From Leisingera caerulea DSM 24564 (GTDB taxonomy: Bacteria > Pseudomonadota > Alphaproteobacteria > Rhodobacterales > Rhodobacteraceae), in the NCBI RefSeq assembly GCF_000473325.1, contig NZ_KI421513.1, positions 1,924,217 through 1,988,216 of the forward strand: a stretch of DNA of 64,000 nucleotides, in the 5' to 3' direction. This document shows positions 27,358-36,717 of this stretch, piece by piece. Within the stretch, counting starts at the first letter, position 1. Every line of letters begins with the position of its first letter. Position numbers and translations under genes: made by a program. The notes below the pieces were generated by a model. That model saw nothing but the letters and a program-made list of their open reading frames with translations, did no database searches and was not told where the DNA came from.

Positions 27358-27681
27358 TCATGAGCCAAAGACCTCCGCCACGTCGTACATCACCGGCTCA
27401 AAGCTGCGGCACAGCTCATTGATCTTGCGGTTGCGCTCGCGCATTTCCGCGCTGCGCAGCATCGCCATGAAATCCTCGCGGCGGCGCCATTGCGAATAAT
27501 TGGCGATCCGGGTCTGCGCGTCATTCACGTGCAGACCGGCCGAAATGAAGCCGGGCTGCTTGGAGATGAACTCGCGATAGGCATCCTCAAGCGCCTCCAG
27601 CAGGTCCTGACAGGTCCCGGGCGTCATCTCGAAGGTGGTGATAACGGTTTGGATATCAGCGGTTTTTGCTATTTTCGGCAT
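27358..27681 (-). CDS. Antibiotic-biosynthesis-monooxygenase-fold (ABM) protein
   Basis: A 107-residue dimeric ferredoxin-like ABM-domain protein. QPGFISAGLHVNDAQTRIANYSQW is the usual core of the family, which includes small cofactor-free monooxygenases and heme-degrading enzymes. The precise reaction is unknown. GGAGG lies four bases before ATG 27681; the open frame extends further upstream but without similarity. It reads toward the usp gene and may share its transcript if the palindrome at 27315 does not terminate. Confidence 0.75.
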   Translation of the reverse strand: MPKIAKTADIQTVITTFEMTPGTCQDLLEALEDAYREFISKQPGFISAGLHVNDAQTRIANYSQWRRREDFMAMLRSAEMRERNRKINELCRSFEPVMYDVAEVFGS

Positions 27682-27833
27682 TGGCTCCTCCGTTGACTGC
27701 CCCCAGCCTACGCCTGTTCGCGCCGAAAGCGCACGGGTTTTTTTCGCGCACATCCATAAGGTTTTCCGGGATGGTTAATACAACCTTAACCATAAGGCGG
27801 AACCGTTTGCACACGCCAAACTGAGGCCCCGGG

Positions 27834-28493
27834 ATGAAACCTGCCTATGCTGCTGCTCTTGCCTTGGCGCTGGCCCAGCCGGCGGCTGGCGGGGCGTGGC
27901 TGGAACCGCCGGGCCAGGGCTTTGCATCGGCCAGCGCCGCCTGGCGGCACACCGGCCGCACCGCCGCGCTTGAGCTGGGGTATTACGGCACCTACGGGGT
28001 CACGTCCAAGCTCACCCTGGGTGTCGATCTGAACCGGAACGCGGATGTGTCCGGCCACGCGCTGCTCTTTGCCCGGCTGCCCTTGCACACGGGGGAGCGC
28101 GCCCGGCTGGCGGTGGAGACCGCGGCGGGCGGTAATCATTTCCGGGGCCTGTGGCAGCTGATGCAGAAAACCACCCTGTCTTATGGCCGCGGTATCGAGA
28201 CCGGCCGCGGGTCCGGCTGGCTGGCCATTGATGCCGCTTATGAGCTGCGCAACAGCGGTCTGGACGCGATCTGGAAGCTGGACGCCACCATCGGGCTGAA
28301 CCGCTCCGGCAAGCCCGCGCCTATGCTGCAGGCCGAGCTGTCCAAGCCGGAGGGCGGGCAGCTTATCTATGCGCTGACCTCTTCGCTGCGCTACCCGCTG
28401 AAGCAAAAGCGGGAGCTGATTGTCGGCTTGGAATACCGCCAGGCGGGCCAGCGCAGCCTTGGCCTGAAACTGGGCCTGTGGCAGAAGTTCTGA
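27834..28493 (+). CDS. Predicted outer-membrane beta-barrel protein
   Basis: A 219-residue protein with a signal peptide (cleavage about residue 19). The rest is a series of alternating amphipathic strands rich in Tyr, Gly and Leu (ALELGYYGTYGVTSKLTLGV, LIVGLEYRQAGQRSLGLKLG). The last residue is phenylalanine, the usual C-terminal signal for BAM-dependent insertion. I cannot assign a family; it may be a small porin-like or structural barrel. It is followed closely (27 bp) by a pyridoxamine-oxidase-fold gene. Confidence 0.7.
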   Translation: MKPAYAAALALALAQPAAGGAWLEPPGQGFASASAAWRHTGRTAALELGYYGTYGVTSKLTLGVDLNRNADVSGHALLFARLPLHTGERARLAVETAAGGNHFRGLWQLMQKTTLSYGRGIETGRGSGWLAIDAAYELRNSGLDAIWKLDATIGLNRSGKPAPMLQAELSKPEGGQLIYALTSSLRYPLKQKRELIVGLEYRQAGQRSLGLKLGLWQKF

Positions 28494-28520
28494 ACCCTGC
28501 GCCAATTTCCGGAGGTGCCC

Positions 28521-29012
28521 ATGCCCGCGCCGATCCGCCCCACCGATGACGACGCCCGCCAGCTGGCGCACAGCCTGATGGCTGAGGCCCGCTTTGCCGC
28601 GCTTGGCGTGCTGCTGGAGGAGGGCATACCGCTGGTCACCCGGGTTGCCTTTGCCCTGGACCCGCAGGGCGGCCCGGTCAGCCTGATTTCCGACCTGGCC
28701 CAGCACACCCGGGCGCTGCACCGGAATCCTGCCTGCTCGCTGCTGGTGGGGGAGCCGGGGGGCAAGGGCGATCCGCTCACCCATCCCCGGCTCAGCCTGA
28801 TCTGCCGGGCGGAGTTTGTCAGCCGCCAAAGCTCGGAGCACGACCCTCTGGCCGCGCATTACCTGCGCCGCCAGCCCAAGGCCAAGCTGTACCTGCAATT
28901 CGCCGACTTCACCTTTGCCCGGTTCCGGGTGACGGCGGCGCATCTGAATGGCGGTTTCGGCAAAGCCTTCCATCTTGACGCCGCCGACCTGCATCCGCGG
29001 GGCCGGACCTAG
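28521..29012 (+). CDS. Pyridoxamine 5'-phosphate oxidase-fold protein (HugZ-like, short)
   Basis: A 163-residue split-barrel protein, similar in its core (EARFAALGVL, HTRALHRNPACSLLVGEPG) to HugZ/heme-oxygenase-like or FMN-binding PPOX proteins. It lacks the C-terminal DUF2470 domain of full-length HugZ. GGAGG precedes ATG 28521; a GTG six bases upstream is less likely. It overlaps at its 3' end by 4 bp with the convergent beta-helix gene. Cofactor and substrate are not determined. Confidence 0.78.
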   Translation: MPAPIRPTDDDARQLAHSLMAEARFAALGVLLEEGIPLVTRVAFALDPQGGPVSLISDLAQHTRALHRNPACSLLVGEPGGKGDPLTHPRLSLICRAEFVSRQSSEHDPLAAHYLRRQPKAKLYLQFADFTFARFRVTAAHLNGGFGKAFHLDAADLHPRGRT

Positions 29013-31294
29013 GCGTCCATCCTCAGCAGCACCTGAACCTCGCCCTTGAGCGCCTCCTGCCAGCGCAGGCGGATTTCGTCGTTGTTGGCGCCCTGCTGGG
29101 TATCGCAATAGGGCATGCTGTAGCGGTTGCTGTTGCCGCCGGTCCGCACCGGCCCCTGCGGCACCACGCTGTCGACAAAGCGCGCGTAGCCCTGAAACGG
29201 CAGCTGCCCGTTGGCCCTGATTGCCCAGGACGACGACGCGGAGGATTGATTGTGCCGGATCCGCAAGGGGTTGGCGGAGTGGGTCGAGACGTTGTGGTAC
29301 ATGTTGCCTTCGAACACCACATCATTGCACCGGGAGAAATCCAGGTCCGAAAAACTGGTGTCGACCCGTTCCGCCCGGTCGATGCTGCCATTGAGGGAAC
29401 GGAACTTATTGCCGGTCACCGACAGCCCGTTCAGGTAATGGCCGCTGCCGTAGGGTTTGATCACAATATAGCTGAACCAGGGCGCCACGTCGCCGGACAG
29501 GAACACATTGGCGGTCACCGACAGCGCGCTGAAGGAGAAGCCGGTGGTGAAATCCGGGGTCGGATCCCGCTCGTTGGTCCATTCGATAAAGCAGTTGTCG
29601 ATGTAATTGTCCGACACGGTGGTGGTGCAGTTGTTGGCCGCCAGCACCAGCCCGGCAGAGCGGACCCCGTTCGCCACGTCGTCGCCCTGAAAGAAATGAT
29701 TGCCGGTCACCGTGTTGTTGGCGCCTGCCAGCAGCGCGAAATGGCGGAACTTGGTGGCGCGGTTGCTGCGCAGCTTGGCGTCATTGGCGTTCACGTTCAG
29801 GCCGATGCTGACGCGGTCTTCCACGTCCAGCGGATCCTCGGCTGACAGGAACTGGCAATTGTCGACCAGAAGCCCCTGGCAGCCGGTCCCGGTCGAGGTG
29901 ATGCCGCGGTCCTTGGGCCGCGAGAAAAAGCAGCCGTCCAGCGAGAACACGGAGCCTGAGGGCGCCAGCCGCAGGGCGCTGCAGCGGGAATTGCACTGGA
30001 ACTCGATGCCTTCCATGCCGAATTTGCTGAGCGCGCTGAACCCGCTGAAATCCACCAAATACTTGAAATCCCGGAAGGTGAAGTTCTGGGTGCCTGCCGC
30101 ATCAAACAGCGGTGCGGTCAGCGTCAGCTCGCCGGCGCCGTTGTTCTTGGACTTCACATAGATCTCGCGGCCGACCCCGGCACCCTCCACCAGGGAGCCG
30201 ACCTTGATGTTGGCAATGTTGGCGACATTGGTCAGCCTGGTGGACCGCGAGGGGCTGTAGGTCGCCTGCGAGGTGACCACATCGGTGTCCCAGGCGGCGC
30301 TATTGGCAGCCTCCAGCTGGCCGTTGCGGATGATCCGGCGGGTGGCATAGGAGGTCTTGTTCGGCACCGCCGCCTGCATGTCCAGCGGCGCGGTCACGGT
30401 GATCTTACGGCCCATCAGGTCGAGCGATTCATGGTCCACGTTGTTGAGCAGGGCCTGAAACGCCTTCTTGAAGCCCAGCTCCTCGTCGCCGAAAGCCGCC
30501 GCGTAAGAGGGGAAATCGAAGTTCTTTGTCAGCAGCAGCATCTGGCTGGCGGGCATCGACACAGTGCCCTCGAACACCGCTTCGTGGCTCAGCGACACGG
30601 TGCTGGCGAGGTGGAAATCCCCCGCGGGCACCAGAATGCGGCGTCCGGCGGCGGCGGCATCGGCAGCCTCAAACGCGGCGGTGCAGTCGGTGCTGCCATC
30701 GCCCACCGCGCCGTAATCGGTCACGTCCACCACGCTCAGCATGTTGCGCAGGAAGGCGCTGGTTATGTCGGTGATTTCGATATCGTCAATCCGCACGACG
30801 CCGCCGTTGGCGCCGGTGAGGTCGAGACCGAAATGGCCGTAGGCCGCTGTGCGGCCCCAGGGCATGTCCACCCCGCCGCGGCTGCCGCTGCCGACAATGC
30901 CGGTCACTTCCACCACCTCGCCATAGGTGCTGAGCGTCACCTGCGGCGAAAATTCGGTGACGCCGCTGATGTGGCTGCCGCCTGCCGCCGCCGCCCAGCC
31001 CGCCACGCGGACCGCGGGCAGCGCGCCGCTGATGGCCTTGATGCGCACCTTGATCTGCAGATAGCAGCCCGGCTCCAGCGGCGTCTGGCCCATGAATCGC
31101 AACTTTTGAGTGTTCCCGGTCTTCTGCATCTCCAGGCAGCCGCCGAAGTCTGCATCCGCCGCCACAAAGACCGCATTGGCGGCGCCGTCATAGGTGTCTG
31201 AGCCGGGGGTGCCGTTGCCGCTGGACCAGACATTGAGACCCTCTGCAAAGGCCGGGGGCATCAGCTGCAGACCGTCGGTGATTGCCTTGTTCAT
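29009..31294 (-). CDS. Large right-handed beta-helix (pectate-lyase/GH28-related) protein
   Basis: A 761-residue protein. An N-terminal jelly-roll-like domain (about 1-185) is followed by DYGAVGDGSTDCTAAFEAA, the standard entry motif of phage tail-spike and polygalacturonase-like parallel beta-helices. Many NN/DN-rich coils follow (VTGNHFFQGDD, VFEGNMYHNV). No classical signal peptide is visible, so export would need another route. Related proteins process or bind surface polysaccharides; no catalytic triad can be assigned from sequence. It is monocistronic. Confidence 0.82.
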   Translation of the reverse strand: MNKAITDGLQLMPPAFAEGLNVWSSGNGTPGSDTYDGAANAVFVAADADFGGCLEMQKTGNTQKLRFMGQTPLEPGCYLQIKVRIKAISGALPAVRVAGWAAAAGGSHISGVTEFSPQVTLSTYGEVVEVTGIVGSGSRGGVDMPWGRTAAYGHFGLDLTGANGGVVRIDDIEITDITSAFLRNMLSVVDVTDYGAVGDGSTDCTAAFEAADAAAAGRRILVPAGDFHLASTVSLSHEAVFEGTVSMPASQMLLLTKNFDFPSYAAAFGDEELGFKKAFQALLNNVDHESLDLMGRKITVTAPLDMQAAVPNKTSYATRRIIRNGQLEAANSAAWDTDVVTSQATYSPSRSTRLTNVANIANIKVGSLVEGAGVGREIYVKSKNNGAGELTLTAPLFDAAGTQNFTFRDFKYLVDFSGFSALSKFGMEGIEFQCNSRCSALRLAPSGSVFSLDGCFFSRPKDRGITSTGTGCQGLLVDNCQFLSAEDPLDVEDRVSIGLNVNANDAKLRSNRATKFRHFALLAGANNTVTGNHFFQGDDVANGVRSAGLVLAANNCTTTVSDNYIDNCFIEWTNERDPTPDFTTGFSFSALSVTANVFLSGDVAPWFSYIVIKPYGSGHYLNGLSVTGNKFRSLNGSIDRAERVDTSFSDLDFSRCNDVVFEGNMYHNVSTHSANPLRIRHNQSSASSSWAIRANGQLPFQGYARFVDSVVPQGPVRTGGNSNRYSMPYCDTQQGANNDEIRLRWQEALKGEVQVLLRMDA

Positions 31295-31391
31295 GGAAGT
31301 TCCCTTTCCTGCTGCGCATCTCGCGTTCGGGGAAAAGGAAGTACAGGAGCGGCGTTAAAGTCCGCCGAGCGGAGCGTACGCTGCCCTGCGT

Positions 31392-31793
31392 TCAGACGCT
31401 GTCAGCCTGCCCTTTCAGGATCTGTACTGCGTTGATCTTCCAGCCGCTTTCCAGTTTAACCATTTGGTAATCCAAGAGGTGCACGGTGCCGTTCTGATCG
31501 GTGATCATGACCCGCTGCCACAGGTTGCCCGCCACCTCGCGCAGGTCCAGATAGCGCACCTCCGCCGGGCGCCAGACCATCGGGTAGCCCTGGCGCACCA
31601 TCTGGCCGAAGCGGTCCGGCGTGCCGAAAATCCGCCGGATGTTCGGGGAGGCGTAAGTGAACGCCGTCTCAGTGTCGTTGTTCAGGAAGGCATCAAACTG
31701 AGAGCCGATCACGGCTGTGACCGGCTCTCTTTGCGCAAAGGCCGGGAAGGTCAGAAGAAAAACACTTACCCCCGCAAACAGAACACTGCGCAT
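31392..31793 (-). CDS. DUF4864 secreted protein
   Basis: A 133-residue protein with a signal peptide (cleavage after FPAFA, about residue 20) and the DUF4864 core (QFDAFLNNDTETAFTYASPNIRRIFG, quoted here only in part as AFTYASPNIRRIFG). The fold is NTF2-like with no known function; it should be periplasmic. It lies 97 bp downstream of the beta-helix gene's start and is followed leftward by that region, so cotranscription is unclear. Confidence 0.82.
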   Translation of the reverse strand: MRSVLFAGVSVFLLTFPAFAQREPVTAVIGSQFDAFLNNDTETAFTYASPNIRRIFGTPDRFGQMVRQGYPMVWRPAEVRYLDLREVAGNLWQRVMITDQNGTVHLLDYQMVKLESGWKINAVQILKGQADSV

Positions 31794-31922
31794 CTGTCCC
31801 TCCCGGTCCGTTTCTTAAGCTTAGGACAGAATGACGTAGCGTCAAAATGTTTTTTGCGAATTGATAATTTTCTTGCGCGGAGTATCGCCGCCGGCGCTGT
31901 GCGCGGCATGGTTGAAAACGAC

Positions 31923-31947
31923 AAAGGGCGCGGAAAACCGCGCCCCT
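31923..31947 (-). terminator. Terminator after lysS
   Basis: On the minus strand GGGCGCGG and CCGCGCCC form an 8-bp stem around TTTT, followed by TTTGT. It lies about 25 bp beyond the lysS stop codon. Confidence 0.85.
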
Positions 31948-31970
31948 TGCTGATTGCGTTAGATGCGGGC

Positions 31971-33614
31971 TCAGGCCAGCTCGCCCGCCAGCGCCTTTTC
32001 GATCAGCGCGATGGTGTCCTCGACGCCGTAGAGCGCGATGAAACCGCCGAAACGGGGGCCTTGGGAGGCGCCCAGTAGCACCTCGTAGATTGCCGAGAAC
32101 CAGGCGCGCAGCGGCTCGAACCCGTGGATCTTGCCGATGGCAAAGACCACCGACTGCAGGAACTCCTCATCCGCAAAATCCGCCTCGGGCAGCGGGTCGG
32201 TATTGCCTGCGATCTCGTTCTTCTTGGCGATGGCTGCCAGCGCGGCCTCCGGCGATTTCAGCGCATCCGCCAGATCCTGCAGCGCCGCGCGCTCCTGATC
32301 GGTGGGCAGGCGGAAGGTCTTGGCCGGCTTCACGAAGTCGTTGAAGTACCGCACCGCAAAGCCCGCGGCCTGATCCATGCCCGGATGGGTGTCGGGGGTG
32401 GCGTTGGGGGCGTATTTGTTGATGAAGCCCCACATGGTCTCCTTGTCCTCGGCGCTGGAGGCGGAGGCGAGGTTCAACAGCATCGAGAACGGCACCACCA
32501 TATCCGACTGCGGAACGTCGCCGCCGTGGATGTGCCAGACCGGATTGTTCAGCTGTGCCTTCAGGTCCTGGGTGCGGTAGGCACGCAGCTGCTGGTGGTA
32601 TTCGTCCACCGCCTTGGGGATCACGTCGAAATGCATCCGCTTGGCGGTCTTGGGCTTCTGGTACATGAAATACGCCAGGCTCTCAGTCGAGGCGTAGGTC
32701 AGCCATTCGTCGATCGAGATGCCGTTGCCGGAGGATTTGGAGATCTTCTGGCCGTTGGCGTCCAGGAACAGCTCATAGGTGAAATGCTCCGGCGCGCGCT
32801 GGCCCAGCACCCGGCAGATGCCGTCATAGATCGGCGTGTTGGTGGAGTGGTCCTTGCCGTACATCTCAAAATCGACTTCCAGCGCGGCCCAGCGGGCGCC
32901 GAAGTCCGGCTTCCACTGCAGCTTCACGTTGCCGCCGGTCACGGGCAGGGTCCATTCCTTGCCGTCCTCGTCGTCGAAGGTGACGGTGTAGGTCTCGGCG
33001 CAGACCTTCTTCATCGGCACGTACAGAACGCGGCCGGTTTCCGGGTGGATCGGCAGGAAGATCGAATAGGTCTGGCGGCGTTCCTCACGCAGGGACTTCA
33101 GCATGATCGCCATGATGTCGTCGTACTTGTCGACCGCGCGCTTGAGGATCTCGTCGAAGTGGCCGGAGCGGTAGAATTCGGTGGCAGAGTAGAATTCATA
33201 CTCGAACCCGAAGGTGTCCAGAAACCGGCGCAGCATGGCGTTGTTGTGGTGGCCGAAGCTTTCATGCGTGCCGAACGGGTCCGGCACCGAGGTCAGCGGC
33301 TTTTGCAGGTGCTCTGCCAGCGCCTCCTGGTTGGGGACGTTGCCGGGCACCTTGCGCATCCCGTCCAGGTCGTCGGAGAAGCAGATCAGCTTGGCGGGGA
33401 TGTCCGAGATGGTCTCGAACGCCTTCTTGATCATGGTGGTGCGGGCAACCTCGCCGAAGGTGCCGATGTGCGGCAGGCCGGAGGGACCATAGCCGGTTTC
33501 AAAGAGGACATAGCCCTTGTCCGGCGCGCCCTTGGCATAACGTTTGAGAACCCGGCGGGCTTCTTCAAACGGCCAGGCTTTGCTCTTCAGAGCTTCTTCG
33601 CGCACATCAGACAT
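31971..33614 (-). CDS. lysS: Lysyl-tRNA synthetase, class I
   Basis: A 547-residue class I LysRS, the archaeal-type enzyme retained by many alphaproteobacteria instead of class II LysRS. The HIGH-type site is [12 protein letters not shown] near residue 50, and KMSKS appears as KISKSSGNG. It attaches lysine to tRNA-Lys. ATG 33614 has GGAGAA at proper spacing; another ATG four codons upstream lies inside that ribosome site. A terminator follows at 31923-31947. Confidence 0.95.
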   Translation of the reverse strand: MSDVREEALKSKAWPFEEARRVLKRYAKGAPDKGYVLFETGYGPSGLPHIGTFGEVARTTMIKKAFETISDIPAKLICFSDDLDGMRKVPGNVPNQEALAEHLQKPLTSVPDPFGTHESFGHHNNAMLRRFLDTFGFEYEFYSATEFYRSGHFDEILKRAVDKYDDIMAIMLKSLREERRQTYSIFLPIHPETGRVLYVPMKKVCAETYTVTFDDEDGKEWTLPVTGGNVKLQWKPDFGARWAALEVDFEMYGKDHSTNTPIYDGICRVLGQRAPEHFTYELFLDANGQKISKSSGNGISIDEWLTYASTESLAYFMYQKPKTAKRMHFDVIPKAVDEYHQQLRAYRTQDLKAQLNNPVWHIHGGDVPQSDMVVPFSMLLNLASASSAEDKETMWGFINKYAPNATPDTHPGMDQAAGFAVRYFNDFVKPAKTFRLPTDQERAALQDLADALKSPEAALAAIAKKNEIAGNTDPLPEADFADEEFLQSVVFAIGKIHGFEPLRAWFSAIYEVLLGASQGPRFGGFIALYGVEDTIALIEKALAGELA

Positions 33615-33877
33615 TATGTTCTCCATCGGCGGCGGTTGCGTCAGTTTCCGGGGTGCCGCGTGATCAGCCCGGATACGCTCCGGAAACCCCTTGGCATCCG
33701 GCCATTCCCTCTATTGTGCCGATGCAGCATGAGTCAATAATGCCAGCCCTGCAGGAGCCGGGATTTGCGGCGTTGCGCCGCGCAAAAAACGGCTCCCGGG
33801 CACAGCCTGTTGTTGAACCTCCCCGCGGGGATACCTATCCTGCCGGGGTCAATACCGCGCAAATAAGGATTTCGTCC

Positions 33878-34300
33878 ATGAGTGAGCAAACCCCGCATCC
33901 GATGACCCCGCAGGACTGCCTGGTGGCCCTGATGGTGGCGGTCTCGGCCTCGGACGAAAACATCCGCACCGCGGAGCTGGTCAAGATCCAGTCGGCGGTG
34001 AACATGCTGCCGGTCTTTGCCGACTATGACATCGACCGGGTGAGCCGGGTATCGCGCACCGTGTTCGACCTGTTCGAGCAGGAGGACGGGCTGGAGGCGC
34101 TGTTCGGCCTGATCCGCGATGACCTGCCGGAGCGGCTGTATGAGACCGGCTATGCGCTGGCCTGCGATGTGGCCGCCGCCGATGGCATCCTGGGCGAGAC
34201 TGAGCTCGAGTTCCTGGCCGAGGTCCGGTATGAACTGAACATCGACCGGCTGCACGCCGCCGCGATCGAACGCGGCGCCCGTGCGCGGCACATGGTCTGA
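33878..34300 (+). CDS. TerB-family tellurite-resistance-like protein
   Basis: A 140-residue helical protein of the TerB/DjlA-like metal-binding fold. Two acidic segments (SASDENIRTAELVKIQ and AAADGILGETELEFLAEVR) are the usual TerB helices that bind divalent metal. Despite the family name, single-domain TerB proteins outside ter operons have no known link to tellurite. ATG 33878 follows AAGGA; the frame continues upstream without similarity. It is divergent from lysS and convergent with the VOC gene. Confidence 0.82.
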   Translation: MSEQTPHPMTPQDCLVALMVAVSASDENIRTAELVKIQSAVNMLPVFADYDIDRVSRVSRTVFDLFEQEDGLEALFGLIRDDLPERLYETGYALACDVAAADGILGETELEFLAEVRYELNIDRLHAAAIERGARARHMV

Positions 34301-34365
34301 CCGCCGTCTGAGGTTTCAAACAGAGCGGCATTGCCCGGGGCAGGGGCCCGGGGCAACGCCTGCCG

Positions 34366-34863
34366 TCAGCTGTAGGCGCCGGCGGAGTAGGTGAGCTCAT
34401 AGCTGTGGCTGTAGAGCTCGAAGATGATCCCGAAAGGGTCTTCCACATAGACCATGCGGTAGGGTTTCTCGCCGGGGAAGTATTCCCGCACCGGCATCCG
34501 CTGCTTGCCGCCGGCCGCGACGATCTTTTCCAGCAGCCCCTCGACGTCCGGGTCCTGCACGGCGAAGTGAAAGGTCCCGTGCTTGCGGTACTGGAAGTTG
34601 TCCTGCGGCGCCTCGTTGCCGTCAAATTCGAACAGTTCGATGCCGATGCCGTCCGCAGTGGACAGATGCGCGATGCGCAGGCGGGTCCAGCCGGGGCCGA
34701 ACACGTCGGTGCACATCTGCCCGATGGCGCTGTCGTCTTCGGTCACTTCGCTGGGCTGCATCAGAACGTAAAACCCCATGACGTCCGAATAGAACTTCAC
34801 GGCCGCGTCAAGGTCCGGCACCGACAGGCCGATGTGGGAGAAAGTTCTGGGTGTGGTGGTCAT
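34366..34863 (-). CDS. VOC-superfamily (glyoxalase/bleomycin-resistance-like) protein
   Basis: A 165-residue paired beta-alpha-beta-beta-beta protein. The metal-ligand positions of VOC enzymes are visible as HIGLSV (His), ELFEF (Glu), HFAVQD (His) and GIIFELYSHS (Glu), so a mononuclear metal site is likely. It may be a dioxygenase, isomerase or lyase on a small organic substrate. ATG 34863 has GAGGAG upstream. It is divergent from the LysR gene at 34965, with a perfect inverted repeat in the gap, so it is probably that regulator's target. Confidence 0.82.
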   Translation of the reverse strand: MTTTPRTFSHIGLSVPDLDAAVKFYSDVMGFYVLMQPSEVTEDDSAIGQMCTDVFGPGWTRLRIAHLSTADGIGIELFEFDGNEAPQDNFQYRKHGTFHFAVQDPDVEGLLEKIVAAGGKQRMPVREYFPGEKPYRMVYVEDPFGIIFELYSHSYELTYSAGAYS

Positions 34864-34922
34864 CTTTGGTCTCCTCATGCTTGGGATGGCAGAAAGGTAG
34901 ACACTGCACTGCTTTCTGTGAA

Positions 34923-34949
34923 ATTATCATTTTGCATGGAAATGATAAT
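34923..34949. promoter_or_regulatory. LysR operator candidate (10-bp inverted repeat)
   Basis: ATTATCATTT and AAATGATAAT pair perfectly around a 7-bp spacer, midway between the divergent VOC (34863) and LysR (34965) starts. The layout contains a T-N11-A LysR box. It is AT-rich within high-GC surroundings. Confidence 0.6.
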
Positions 34950-34964
34950 GCCGCGGTATGATTT

Positions 34965-35855
34965 ATGCTGAACGCCATCTGGCTTGAAACCTTCACGACG
35001 CTGGCTGAGACCGGCCATTTCACCCGCGCCGCGCAGCGGCTGAACATGACCCAGCCGGGCGTCTCGCAGCACTTGCGCAAGCTGGAGGCGCAGCTGGGGC
35101 AGGCGCTGATCGCGCAGGACGGCAAAAGCTTCTCGCTGACCCCCGCGGGGGAGGCGGTGCGGGCGCTGGGACAGGCGCGCCGAGATGAGGAGCACCGTCT
35201 GAGAGAGGCCATCGCCACCGACAGCCCCGATGCTGGAGAGGTGCGGATCGCCTGTTCCGGCAGCTTTGCAACGCTGCTGTACCCCCGCATTCTGGAACTG
35301 CTGGAGGCGGCGCCGGACCTTGCGGCGCATCTGGAAGCGGCGCCGCAAGCCGCGATCAAACGCGGCCTTCTGGACGGAGCGTTCGATCTGGGCATTCTGG
35401 ACCACGACCCCGGCCACCCCCGGCTGGAGGCGGAGCATCTGGGAGAGGAAGAACTGTGCCTTGTGCTGCCAAGCCTTGATGCGGGTGCAGAGGTGACTTT
35501 CGAGGCTCTGGAGGCACGCGGGTTTGTCGCCCATCCCGATGGCTTTGCCCATGCGGATGAGCTGCTGTCGCAGAATTTCCCGGATGCCTATCGGGGCGCG
35601 GACCGGCTGCGCGTGCGGACCTATGTCAACCAGATCGGCCAGATCCTGGACCCGGTTGCGCGCGGCATCGGCTATACGCTGCTGCCGCGCAGCGGGGTTG
35701 AGGCCTATGCGCAGCGGGATCTGCTGGCGGTGATCCCGCTGCCCAAACCGCGGCGCCACGGGCTGTGGCTCACCTTCCGCAAGGGGCGCCCGCTGAGCGC
35801 CCGGCTGCAGCGCATAAAGCGCCTGGCAAAAGAGGTGGCGGCGGAGCTGGCATAG
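34965..35855 (+). CDS. LysR-family transcriptional regulator
   Basis: A 296-residue LTTR. The N-terminal helix-turn-helix reads TLAETGHFTRAAQRLNMTQP..VSQHLRKLEAQLG, followed by the effector-binding domain (about 90-290). It is divergent from the VOC-family gene and likely activates or represses it through the inverted repeat at 34923-34949. The coinducer is unknown. Confidence 0.92.
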   Translation: MLNAIWLETFTTLAETGHFTRAAQRLNMTQPGVSQHLRKLEAQLGQALIAQDGKSFSLTPAGEAVRALGQARRDEEHRLREAIATDSPDAGEVRIACSGSFATLLYPRILELLEAAPDLAAHLEAAPQAAIKRGLLDGAFDLGILDHDPGHPRLEAEHLGEEELCLVLPSLDAGAEVTFEALEARGFVAHPDGFAHADELLSQNFPDAYRGADRLRVRTYVNQIGQILDPVARGIGYTLLPRSGVEAYAQRDLLAVIPLPKPRRHGLWLTFRKGRPLSARLQRIKRLAKEVAAELA

Positions 35856-35870
35856 AGGGACCTGCGCCGC

Positions 35871-36593
35871 TCATGCCCCGGCGTGCTCTGACCTGAGCCG
35901 GGCCAAGCTCCGCTTCTGCTGCCCTTCTGCATCGAAATTGCCGGGGTCGAGCCAGGCCTTGAAAGCCGCCTCCAGCTGCGGCCACTCGCTGTCCAGCACG
36001 GAATACCAGGCGGTATCGCGGTTGCGGCCCTTGTAGACGATGGCCTGCCGGAACAGCCCCTCATAGGTGAAGCCAAGCCGTTCCGCCGCGCGGCAGGAGG
36101 GGGCGTTCAGGGCGTCGCATTTCCACTCATAGCGGCGGTCACCCAGCTCATCGAACACCCGCGCCATCATCAAATACATCGCCTCGGTCGCCGCCCGTGT
36201 CCGCTGCAGCGCCGGGGCAAGGGTGATGCCGCCCACCTCGATCACGCCATGTTCGGGTTGAATGCGCATGTAGCTGGCGATGCCCTCTGCCTTGCCGCTG
36301 GCGCCGTTCACGATGGCAAAACAGGGCTGCGCCTCGACGCCACTGGCTTTCGCGGCCCAGGTGTGCAGTTCCTCGTGGGTGGCGAAGGGGCCATAGGGCA
36401 CATAGGTCCAGATCGCATCCGTGCGGTCCTGCCGGAACGCCGCAAACAGGTCCGCGGTGTGGCGGTCCGCCTCCAGCGGCTCAACCCGGCAATAGCGCCC
36501 CTCCATGCCAATGTGGCCGGGATGGCGGGCACCGGTCCAGTGCGGCAGCGGCGCGCCGATGGGCTGGCCGAGGTCGTTGATGTGGTCCGTCAT
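35871..36593 (-). CDS. GNAT acetyltransferase (RimJ/RimL-like)
   Basis: A 240-residue GNAT-family protein of the RimJ/RimL-like Acetyltransf_3 group. GVIEVGGITLAPALQRTRAATEA carries the acetyl-CoA-binding strand and loop, and NAPSCRAAERLGFTYEGLFRQ the C-terminal conserved motif. It probably N-acetylates a protein terminus or small amine. ATG 36593 was chosen over an in-frame start 156 bases upstream because the extension is low-complexity and overlaps the dacB end. It lies downstream of dacB on the same strand. Confidence 0.85.
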   Translation of the reverse strand: MTDHINDLGQPIGAPLPHWTGARHPGHIGMEGRYCRVEPLEADRHTADLFAAFRQDRTDAIWTYVPYGPFATHEELHTWAAKASGVEAQPCFAIVNGASGKAEGIASYMRIQPEHGVIEVGGITLAPALQRTRAATEAMYLMMARVFDELGDRRYEWKCDALNAPSCRAAERLGFTYEGLFRQAIVYKGRNRDTAWYSVLDSEWPQLEAAFKAWLDPGNFDAEGQQKRSLARLRSEHAGA

Positions 36594-36717
36594 AAGGGCA
36601 TCCTTTGCAAAGCTCTGCCGCCGTGCCCGCGCACCGCCGCTTTGCCTGGATTTGCCATGCCGCTGGTTTGGGCAAAACGTCCAGTAACGGATAATTTTTC
36701 CAGACCAGTCCCGGCTG

